Of a stretch of 12,168 bases of DNA, positions 6,350-12,168 are shown piece by piece. Made by a program: the position numbers and the translations under genes. The notes below the pieces were generated by a model. That model did no database searches, was not told where the DNA came from, and worked only from the letters and a program-made list of their open reading frames with translations. This DNA is from Chitinophagaceae bacterium. GTDB lineage: Bacteria > Bacteroidota > Bacteroidia > Chitinophagales > Chitinophagaceae. Location: assembly GCA_021151685.1 (NCBI GenBank), contig JAGKWS010000117.1, forward strand, positions 1 to 12,168. Reading direction: 5' to 3'. Each line of letters begins with the position of its first letter. Within the stretch, counting starts at the first letter, position 1.

Positions 6350-6876
6350 AACTCGCGCGCTTCGGCATTCACCACATTTATGGCCATCTCTGATGGCAAA
6401 TCGGTGTTGGCCGCGGCTATAACTTCTAATATACGTATATGCAACTCACGTGCAGGCGCATCCGGATTGAGGGTATCACTAATATGGTTAATCATTGACA
6501 ATTCCTGCTCTTTGGCAGTACGAACCGATGACCACAAATTGGGCGATACATATACCTGCTGAGCAAGGTTGTGTTCAAACTCTGCATTGATAGACATTAC
6601 AATGGCTGTGCGAAGATCTAAAACAGTCATGGACGGGTCGTACACGCGCGGAATAATGAGTCTGGGATTGATACGCTCCAAAAACAATACCAAACGCTCA
6701 TAAGCCTGCAAGCGCAAGCGTAATGTTACATCTTTCGACTTTTCATACACCTTTAACTGCTGCCTTCTTTCAGCAGCATTCAGAAACTTGCGCACAACCG
6801 AATTTGCTGCAATAAGAACTACCAACGATGGCAGTATGTATTTTAAAATCTCCAGTATGGTGCCCATTGTACTCAT
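6340..6876 (-). CDS. Conserved membrane-anchored protein of unknown function
   Basis: With the ATG at 6876 this is a 178-residue protein. One hydrophobic segment lies at about residues 7-24 (ILEILKYILPSLVVLIAA), followed by a basic, helix-rich cytoplasmic-looking region (LRLQAYERLVLFLERINPRLIIPRV) and a soluble tail (FEHNLAQQVYVSPNLWSSV and beyond). I recognise this pattern as a small family widespread in Bacteroidota with no assigned role; I believe it is catalogued as DUF7935, but I am not certain. Starts at TTG 6885 and ATG 6867 are alternatives; the TTG overlaps a promoter-like box and is unlikely. It lies 53 bases after rlmN and may be co-transcribed with it. Its last codons form part of a hairpin (see 6324-6349). 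Confidence 0.8.
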   Translation of the reverse strand: MSTMGTILEILKYILPSLVVLIAANSVVRKFLNAAERRQQLKVYEKSKDVTLRLRLQAYERLVLFLERINPRLIIPRVYDPSMTVLDLRTAIVMSINAEFEHNLAQQVYVSPNLWSSVRTAKEQELSMINHISDTLNPDAPARELHIRILEVIAAANTDLPSEMAINVVNAEARELLQ

Positions 6877-6882
6877 GATGCG

Positions 6883-6890
6883 CAAAAATA
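6883..6890 (-). promoter_or_regulatory. Possible -7 box (TATTTTTG) very close to a start codon
   Basis: The minus strand reads TATTTTTGCGCATCATG: a TAnnTTTG match ending six bases before the ATG at 6876. A transcript from it would have almost no leader. No TTG element is seen at the usual upstream distance. The same TATnTTTGCGC string precedes rlmN. Confidence 0.35.
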
Positions 6891-6929
6891 GTTGCTTTGA
6901 TGAATGAATTTTTGAAAAAACAAGTTAAA

Positions 6930-7967
6930 TCAGTCTCTACTTACATTAGCTAATTGACCACATGCCGCATCAATATCCTTACCCCTACTGCGCCTGATGC
7001 GTACATTTACTTTGTTAGCGGTCAAAAACTTCATAAATGCATCTGTCTTTTCCTCGTCTGGCTTTTCAAAACGTACTGCATCAATGGGGTTGTACTCTAT
7101 TATATTGATAAGATCGGCAGGTACTTGCCGGTATATTTTTATCAAATCTTCAGCATCGCGTTGGCTGTCATTAAAATCTTTAAAAAGTATATACTCAAAA
7201 GTAATTTCGTTACCAGTGCATTTATAAAAATAATTGAGCGCATCAATTAACACCTTCAAATTGTTGGTTTCATTGATAGGCATTATCTCGTTACGCTTTT
7301 CATCGGTAGGTGCATGTAACGACAAGGCCAATTTGAACTTGACCTTATCATCGCCAAGCTGACGTATCATTTTTGCCACACCAGCCGTAGAAACTGTTAT
7401 CCGTCGTGGGCTCATACCCAAACCATCGGGCGATGTGATACGTTCTATAGCCTTCAGTGTATTCTTATAATTCAAAAGAGGCTCCCCCATACCCATAAAC
7501 ACAATGTTGCTGAGGTTTTTAGAATAATGCTTTTGCGATAACTCATTCAATAGTGTTACCTCATCTACAATTTCATCAAAATCTAAATTGCGTTTGCGGG
7601 CCATATAACCGGTAGCACAAAACTTACAAGAAAGCGAACAACCTACCTGAGAAGAAACACAAGCAGTCATTCTCGATTCGGTAGGTATTAAAACACTCTC
7701 CACATAATAACCATCATGTAGTTGTAGACGGTTTTTTATGGTACCATCGGTACTAAACTGACTGTGATTGATACGCACCTTAGGAATAAAAAACTCAGTC
7801 GCCAGTTTTTCGCGCAATGCCTTTGGCAAATTGGTCATATCGGCAATATCCGAAGCATATTTTTGCCATACCCAATCGTGTACCTGTTGCGCCCTAAATT
7901 TGGGTTCGCCCATAGCAACAAGCATTGTTTCTAAACCAGCAAGGTCTATCTCGCGCAAATTCTTCAT
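6930..7967 (-). CDS. rlmN: Dual-specificity rRNA/tRNA adenine-C2 methyltransferase RlmN
   Basis: The 345-residue radical-SAM enzyme methylates C2 of an adenine in 23S rRNA and in certain tRNAs. The iron-sulphur cluster motif is Cys110, Cys114 and Cys117 (CSLSCKFCATG). The two mechanistic cysteines are Cys103 (seven residues before Cys110, as in E. coli) and Cys336 (KDIDAACGQL). SAM-binding motifs VFMGMGEPLLN (156-166) and RRITVSTAGV (188-197) are present, with ALSLHAPTDEKRN from 214. Length and motifs are normal for RlmN, and the retained Cys103/Cys336 pair argues for a working methyltransferase. The sequence does not resemble Cfr closely enough to suggest a resistance enzyme. It lies just after a terminator and has its own promoter, so it is the first gene of its transcript. 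Confidence 0.96.
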   Translation of the reverse strand: MKNLREIDLAGLETMLVAMGEPKFRAQQVHDWVWQKYASDIADMTNLPKALREKLATEFFIPKVRINHSQFSTDGTIKNRLQLHDGYYVESVLIPTESRMTACVSSQVGCSLSCKFCATGYMARKRNLDFDEIVDEVTLLNELSQKHYSKNLSNIVFMGMGEPLLNYKNTLKAIERITSPDGLGMSPRRITVSTAGVAKMIRQLGDDKVKFKLALSLHAPTDEKRNEIMPINETNNLKVLIDALNYFYKCTGNEITFEYILFKDFNDSQRDAEDLIKIYRQVPADLINIIEYNPIDAVRFEKPDEEKTDAFMKFLTANKVNVRIRRSRGKDIDAACGQLANVSRD

Positions 7968-7971
7968 GGCG

Positions 7972-8000
7972 CAAAGATAACATATCTATCACGGCCACAA
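7972..8000 (-). promoter_or_regulatory. Promoter of rlmN, predicted start on or next to the ATG
   Basis: On the minus strand TTG (8000-7998) is followed after 18 bases by TATCTTTG (7979-7972), matching TTG-N17-23-TAnnTTTG. The box ends four bases before the rlmN ATG, so transcription should begin at or next to that codon and give a leaderless or nearly leaderless mRNA. It lies just downstream of the 8019-8056 terminator, as expected for a new transcription unit. Confidence 0.55.
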
Positions 8001-8018
8001 CATAAAACAAAGACACAT

Positions 8019-8056
8019 AAAAAGCGAAGGGCCATTCCGTTTGGAATGGCCCTTCG
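8019..8056 (-). terminator. Rho-independent terminator of the gldL-M-N-barrel unit
   Basis: A perfect 14-bp stem (8025-8038 pairing with 8043-8056, arm CGAAGGGCCATTCC) with a four-base loop lies 17 bases past the barrel gene stop. On the minus strand it is followed by C and then five T (8023-8019). The stem is GC-rich and the T-run is on the downstream side, so it ends the T9SS transcript before the rlmN promoter. Confidence 0.9.
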
Positions 8057-8073
8057 TAATGAAATGAAATGTA

Positions 8074-8844
8074 TTAGAATTCTGATGGATGGAAAACAAA
8101 AAATCTGAAACCTACAGAAGTAACCGTATACACGTCGTTCTTCTTATTGGCAACCAAATTAGGATCATAACCATCTACAAAATCCGACATCGTCATTGAA
8201 TACTGATAATTGAAATTGAATACACAACCCTTAAAGATCCAAAGCTTTGGAATGTACAAATTGTAGCCAACATTCAAAGGCATATACAACGCAGTACTAC
8301 TCTTCATCATTGTAGGACTTTGCGTATTAATAGAACCGGGCAAATCCGGATTGAACTCAGCTTGCCGTTTAATGTTACTATTAATGATACCTAAACCACC
8401 CCCAACATAAGCACCACCAATCAAACGAAGTAATGTATAATCATAGAATTCTCTGTATGCCAAACCAAATAGCGTAGCCAGCTCTATGGTAATGTGCTGA
8501 TCAACAGAAGTAAAATGATTAAAACTGCGAAGATAAGTAAAAGGATCGCGTGAGGAAAGGTCACCTACCGAAACAGTCCAACCGGTACTTATTGAAGGGG
8601 TTACATTCTTCTCAAAATAGCCAATGTACACTGGTTGTGGATTTGAGTACTTCAAATCGCCATACATCTTGCTTGATCCCAATCCAAAACCCATGCTGTA
8701 ATTGCGACCATTATATCCATACTCTCCAAGACCATACTGACTATTATTGCGCTCGCGCAAACTTATGTCAGTTCTCACCTGTGCATGAGCACCGATGGAA
8801 ACAAATATAGCTCCAGTAAAGAATAGTTGTAACAGCGTTTTCAT
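8074..8844 (-). CDS. Outer-membrane beta-barrel protein, PorG-like (T9SS-linked)
   Basis: The 256-residue protein has a signal peptide (about residues 1-22, ending GAHAQ) and a mature part of alternating strands and turns rich in Tyr, Phe and Gly. It ends in Phe, as outer-membrane barrels do. The pattern SMGFGLGSSKMYGDL near residue 50, RSF and GDLSS around 93-108, and the ending with SDFVDGYD, NDVYTV and VGFRFF recalls the PorG/DUF6089 family of T9SS barrels, but I judge this from memory and not by alignment. It lies 32 bases after gldN and before the operon's terminator, supporting a role in type IX secretion or gliding. A general outer-membrane porin-like protein is the alternative. A TAATTTTG box overlapping the gldN stop could give extra expression. 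Confidence 0.65.
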   Translation of the reverse strand: MKTLLQLFFTGAIFVSIGAHAQVRTDISLRERNNSQYGLGEYGYNGRNYSMGFGLGSSKMYGDLKYSNPQPVYIGYFEKNVTPSISTGWTVSVGDLSSRDPFTYLRSFNHFTSVDQHITIELATLFGLAYREFYDYTLLRLIGGAYVGGGLGIINSNIKRQAEFNPDLPGSINTQSPTMMKSSTALYMPLNVGYNLYIPKLWIFKGCVFNFNYQYSMTMSDFVDGYDPNLVANKKNDVYTVTSVGFRFFVFHPSEF

Positions 8845-8876
8845 GTTGTTTTGGATAATTTACAATTCAGGCAAAA

Positions 8877-9899
8877 TTAATACTTCCAGAGATTCTTTTT
8901 GTAATTATTAATCTCTCTTTCAATACGCTCAGATTCTTTTTTCTGACGCTCAAAGTCGCTTGGATACTTATCCTTGATGCGAAGATCAGCTGGATTTGAC
9001 TCCTTTACAATGCGTGAGACAAAACGACGCTGTACAAACATATCGTCATAGCTCTCGTTGTAAATGTCACGCTGAGGATCAATCACTTCACGGGCAGCAA
9101 ACAAATTACGACACTGTGGATAGTACAACCAGAAAGGATGCAAATCACCAATGTAATCGCCCTGACTTGATTTCAGCTTAATAACCGGCGACAGACCAAT
9201 TACCTGGGTGATAACGCGACCACGTGTTTTGTCAAAGAAGATATCTTCCTTCAATTCGAATTTTGTAACAGAATCGGGGTTGAAATCGTTGAACACTGTA
9301 CGATAGCCCATTACATCTCCTGTAATAGAATCAAGAATTGGAACTAACGAACTATCAGAGAAAGCTTTTATTACCTGAGCATAGGAAAGTTGCTTTTTGA
9401 AGCCTTCGTCCTTGTAAGCAATCAGCTTCTTGTACTTGATAGCATCCATAATCAGAGAAATAAGTGTTTCGCCGGGAGTAGCGAAAATCTTATTTGACGA
9501 ATCCGTCAAATCAATTTCTCTCCAGATACGTTTGTAAAACTTGATGCTGTTTTTATTTTCTTTAGGGAAAGCAAAAGGTTTTGCGCCCTTAAGATTGGTC
9601 TGCTTGTAATAACCATCCACTGGTTTAGTAGTATCCAGTGAAAAATCAGCACGGAAACCAGTATCATCCGACACGAGATCTGCAAACGGATTCTCTTCCT
9701 CTGCCGGTGGGGGCGGAGGCGCAGCTGCCGCTGCTGCAGCCATACTGTCAGCGATACGTGCCGCGTTGAGGCTATCCTGATTTACCTTTTTCTCAGTCTT
9801 TTTCTTCTTCTTCTTAGGAGTTGTCTGAGCGTCGAGGTAAGTGTTCGTTGCACCTACGGCAAGAAACACCAGCAGCACATATAAAATACTTTTTTTCAT
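8877..9899 (-). CDS. gldN: Gliding motility / T9SS protein GldN (PorN)
   Basis: This 340-residue protein has a signal peptide (about residues 1-25, ending YLDAQ), so it acts in the periplasm. In known systems GldN/PorN works with the GldK ring below the outer membrane and is needed for secretion. A low-complexity stretch follows the signal: six Lys at 29-34, seven Ala at 54-60 and five Pro at 61-65. The conserved domain begins around residue 95 (DGYYKQTNLKGAKPFAFP, then KFYKRIWREIDL) and includes HPFWLYYPQCRNLFAAREV and YDDMFVQRRFVSRIVKESN, which I recognise as GldN features. The tail is a charged helix (about 310-338). It follows gldM by 31 bases and precedes the barrel gene. The linker is probably flexible and not catalytic. 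Confidence 0.92.
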   Translation of the reverse strand: MKKSILYVLLVFLAVGATNTYLDAQTTPKKKKKKTEKKVNQDSLNAARIADSMAAAAAAAPPPPPAEEENPFADLVSDDTGFRADFSLDTTKPVDGYYKQTNLKGAKPFAFPKENKNSIKFYKRIWREIDLTDSSNKIFATPGETLISLIMDAIKYKKLIAYKDEGFKKQLSYAQVIKAFSDSSLVPILDSITGDVMGYRTVFNDFNPDSVTKFELKEDIFFDKTRGRVITQVIGLSPVIKLKSSQGDYIGDLHPFWLYYPQCRNLFAAREVIDPQRDIYNESYDDMFVQRRFVSRIVKESNPADLRIKDKYPSDFERQKKESERIEREINNYKKNLWKY

Positions 9900-9930
9900 A
9901 GAAACACAAATATATCTGTACTATAGAATA

Positions 9931-11463
9931 CTATTGAATTGTAAAAGTAATAGGATCAAGAGGACGCTTCACACCATCGGGACCAACTGCTATTATGTCG
10001 TCGAAGATGATTCGCGAACCAGAAACAATGCTCGACATCGCTGCCGTCATTGCAGGCGTAAAACTATTGTTGGTCGACTCAAACACCTGTGCATCAGCAC
10101 GTGGTTTTACAATATACAGCTTAAAGTGTTGTACATTGAATGCAGCTTCAAAGTCGAAATCTTCCAGCATAGCGAAGATTTTGTTCTGAACCTTAGCTTC
10201 GCCCACTGATAAACGACCACCAGCCTTACCGCTAAACTTAACACGTGGAGGCGGAATACGCTTGATACGGAATTCTGAAGTACCAAGTGTAGTAGACTTA
10301 CCACCTTCCAAAGTACCTGTTACTGTAACTGTAACCTTTCCTGGATTAGCTACTTTTACTATGTAGCTGCCATTTGATCCACTGATTTCGCCAGAGCTAA
10401 TGCTTACTTTCAGACTGCTCTTCGAAAAACCAGGGGCAGAAATAGATACCGGGTTAGGAACACCTATGTAGAATACATTCATTTTGTCTGGAGAAACTAC
10501 AGCCGATGGCGGTGCAACTGTGTAGTGCTGCTCTTCGGTTTTGTACTCTTTCTCAGTACCGTCCGCCATTTTCACGCGTACAGTACCAGCCCATTTGAAC
10601 TCGCCTTCGCGACTGGCAGATACTACATACTTACCCTTTCCGCCTTCTACCTTCAGTGCTTGGCCACCTACGCTAACAGATGGATTTGACTTAGAGTCAG
10701 ATGCGGTAAGGAATACATCGGCCTGATATTGCTGACCAACCAGAATGTAAGATGACTTCGCAATTGCAACTGCATTGAACTGGTCAAGGTTAATCACTGC
10801 CTTATCCACATCACCAAGAATTTTCTTGATTGCCTCAGCTTCAGCATTGCGCATATCTGCCTGAATTTTGGTCAATGCAGTAATTGCAGCAGTCAGCGGA
10901 ATACCTTCACCGAAGTTAGATTCTTCCCATGAGCTCTTTACACCACCCTTGCCACGTGCGGGGTCTTGTGCATCCAGCGCAATTTTAGTAGCAGCGCGAT
11001 CTTTTTCAGGAATAGCTTCCATTATGATCTTGCGGGTAGATTCGATTTTAGCTTTCAAATCGCCAGCACGCTTTTTACGCACCATCATACGAGGAGATAT
11101 ATCGATATCTGCACGATCTCTAACATCTCCGCTTTCTGTTTCGCCACCGCCAGCTTTGGTCAACTCGTTCTTGATATCTTCAATCAATTTGTTGAGATCT
11201 GCTACTGCCGACTTCACCTGATTGGCTTTATCCCAAACCGGTTTTGCGCGCTCTGGTTCGTTCTTCAATTTTCCTGCCTCAAAAGACGACATTACTTGGT
11301 CGACAGACACCTTCACATTGTCGGAAGATGTTTTGAGACTTACTGTTAAATTATGAAAGGCATCGAGGACGTGGTCCGTAACTGTTGTGGCTGCGAGGCC
11401 CAACAGTACGAGGTATAGTATACCCATCATCTTCTGCCGTGGAGTTTCTTGTAAACCTGCCAT
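9931..11463 (-). CDS. gldM: Gliding motility / T9SS motor protein GldM (PorM)
   Basis: The 510-residue protein starts with the GldM signature (MAGLQETPRQKMMGILYLVL) and has one transmembrane helix at about residues 12-29. The rest is periplasmic. It has a helical first domain with a coiled-coil-like stretch (about 40-220, TSSDNVKVSVDQV to AEAEAIKKIL), then Ig-like beta domains (about 225-405, with YTVAPPSAVVSPDKMNVFYIG near 315) and a C-terminal domain ending DPITFTIQ. In studied T9SS motors a GldM dimer is threaded through a GldL ring and carries proton-driven rotation towards the GldK/GldN assembly. Length and domain order are normal. It lies 83 bases after gldL and 31 before gldN; the gldL-M gap is AT-rich with no clear promoter. 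Confidence 0.95.
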   Translation of the reverse strand: MAGLQETPRQKMMGILYLVLLGLAATTVTDHVLDAFHNLTVSLKTSSDNVKVSVDQVMSSFEAGKLKNEPERAKPVWDKANQVKSAVADLNKLIEDIKNELTKAGGGETESGDVRDRADIDISPRMMVRKKRAGDLKAKIESTRKIIMEAIPEKDRAATKIALDAQDPARGKGGVKSSWEESNFGEGIPLTAAITALTKIQADMRNAEAEAIKKILGDVDKAVINLDQFNAVAIAKSSYILVGQQYQADVFLTASDSKSNPSVSVGGQALKVEGGKGKYVVSASREGEFKWAGTVRVKMADGTEKEYKTEEQHYTVAPPSAVVSPDKMNVFYIGVPNPVSISAPGFSKSSLKVSISSGEISGSNGSYIVKVANPGKVTVTVTGTLEGGKSTTLGTSEFRIKRIPPPRVKFSGKAGGRLSVGEAKVQNKIFAMLEDFDFEAAFNVQHFKLYIVKPRADAQVFESTNNSFTPAMTAAMSSIVSGSRIIFDDIIAVGPDGVKRPLDPITFTIQ

Positions 11464-11546
11464 GCTTTTTTTGTTTTTTAATTAATTTTCAGAATGGGTT
11501 CTGTTAATTACTGGTAACTACTGCTAAACGAACATCCAAAAGGATA

Positions 11547-12168
11547 TTAGTTCTTTCTGAAAGCCTCCACCTGCGCAGCATAAATACGCGCCAGTTCGCC
11601 AAGGCTCTTGTTGTACAGCTTTATACCATTTGTGGCAGCTTCGAATTCCTTCATCATGCTCTGAGATGAAGTAGTCATTTGATTGATAGAAGAAAGAGTT
11701 TTATTGAACTGGTCGAAATTGGCGTTCATGTCTCCTATGTTCTTAGAGAATGACTTCATACCAGCACCAGCACTTTCAAATTCTTTCATCATGCTTTGAG
11801 ATGTAGCAGACATAGCACTAATCGCTTGCAATGATTTATTGAAAGAATCGAAACCTGTGGTAACTGACCCCATGTTGTCGCGGAATTTCTTCACGTCGCC
11901 AGTGGCAGTTTCAATTTCTTTAATGAAGTTTGATGTAGAGGCAGAAGAACCAGCAATCTGGTTTACAGACTGTACAGTTTGTGTAAACTGCTGGAAACCC
12001 TTTGTAAGACCTTCAACAACTTTTGGAGTAACGGCTGAGTTAAGAAGATCGTTCAAATTAGAACCTCCGTTCTTTTCGGCTTGCTCTTCAGCTTCTGATG
12101 TGCGTGCAGCCCAGCCCAATATAGCGAACAAAACCGCTTCTGTTGCCAAACCAAGACCGATCATAATT
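11547..12168 (-). CDS. gldL: Gliding motility / T9SS motor protein GldL (PorL), 5' end outside the window
   Basis: The frame is open to the window edge. The first Met inside (12164) is internal, because it falls in the second transmembrane helix (IGLGLATEAVLFAILGW) and GldL proteins have an earlier helix. The helix glutamate, encoded at 12138-12140, matches the conserved TM2 glutamate thought to handle protons in the motor. After the helix come an acidic segment, then three tandem helical repeats of 45-48 residues covering 11996-11583; units two and three share 22 of 45 residues, including SQSMMKEFE. The C-terminus is a short helix ending AFRKN. GldL forms the ring around GldM. The first helix and the true start are not visible, and gldK would be expected further upstream. 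Confidence 0.92.
   Translation of the reverse strand, partial: IMIGLGLATEAVLFAILGWAARTSEAEEQAEKNGGSNLNDLLNSAVTPKVVEGLTKGFQQFTQTVQSVNQIAGSSASTSNFIKEIETATGDVKKFRDNMGSVTTGFDSFNKSLQAISAMSATSQSMMKEFESAGAGMKSFSKNIGDMNANFDQFNKTLSSINQMTTSSQSMMKEFEAATNGIKLYNKSLGELARIYAAQVEAFRKN
11583..11996 (-). repeat. Three tandem protein-coding repeats in the gldL tail
   Basis: Unit 1 is 11996-11853 (48 codons), unit 2 is 11852-11718 (45 codons) and unit 3 is 11717-11583 (45 codons). Each begins with F-[DQ]-x-F, continues with a [IV]-x-x-[MI] Ser/Thr-rich stretch, and has [MI]-K-E-[FI]-E in the middle. Units 2 and 3 are also visibly alike at DNA level around 11641-11670 and 11781-11815. Unit 1 is more diverged and has three extra residues. 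Confidence 0.75.

Noticed and set aside
6252..6368. The N-terminal extension of the first YD-repeat gene from the ATG at 6368
   Set aside because: It would overlap the upstream gene and place a clear signal peptide 39 residues inside the protein.
6930..7967. Cfr-type antibiotic-resistance methyltransferase
   Set aside because: Length and motifs are those of ordinary RlmN, and it sits among core genes with no sign of transfer.
11583..11996. A CRISPR array or non-coding DNA repeats in gldL
   Set aside because: The repeats are about 140 bases long, imperfect, in frame, and encode similar helical protein units.
12162..12164. The Met at 12164 as the start of GldL
   Set aside because: It falls in the second transmembrane helix of the family, and the frame continues open to the window edge, so the true start is outside.

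Overview
The window comes from the chromosome of a member of the Bacteroidota, probably a Chitinophagia/Sphingobacteriia-type lineage. The evidence is a gliding/type IX secretion (T9SS) gldL-gldM-gldN block, several signal peptides ending in '-AQ', and upstream boxes matching the Bacteroidota promoter element TAnnTTTG. The family and genus are inferred. Every gene I can support lies on the minus strand. Coding density is high, and I see no mobile element, CRISPR array, tRNA or rRNA.

Layout in the direction of transcription (from high to low coordinates): (1) 12168-8074 is gldL (5' end outside the window), gldM, gldN and an outer-membrane beta-barrel gene with a PorG-like look. The block closes with a strong rho-independent terminator at 8019-8056. 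(2) 7967-6340 is rlmN, the 23S rRNA/tRNA adenine-C2 methyltransferase gene, with its own promoter placed almost on its start codon, followed by a small membrane-anchored conserved protein. (3) 6251-4663 is a tandem pair of small secreted YD-repeat proteins, 11 bases apart, both built on a very regular 26-residue period. (4) 4662-4396 is an AT-rich spacer with the likely promoter of the next operon. (5) 4395-2136 is the common acpP-fabF-rnc cluster (acyl carrier protein, ketoacyl-ACP synthase II, ribonuclease III). (6) 1949-1 is an ExbB/TolQ-type protein, an ExbD/TolR-type protein and a TonB-type energy transducer cut by the window edge.

Functionally there are two proton-motive-force-driven envelope machines. 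GldL/GldM form the inner-membrane motor of the T9SS, working with periplasmic GldN and probably with the barrel protein. ExbB/ExbD/TonB energise outer-membrane transport. Between them lie lipid synthesis and RNA maintenance genes and the unexplained repeat-protein pair.

Most of the window is conserved core machinery. I do not see a clear new defence or mobile system. The least explained items are the paired 26-residue YD-repeat proteins, a GldL tail made of three tandem repeats, an Asp-to-Asn change at a metal-site position of RNase III (whose gene also starts with TTG), and probable leaderless or near-leaderless transcripts for rlmN and its downstream neighbour.
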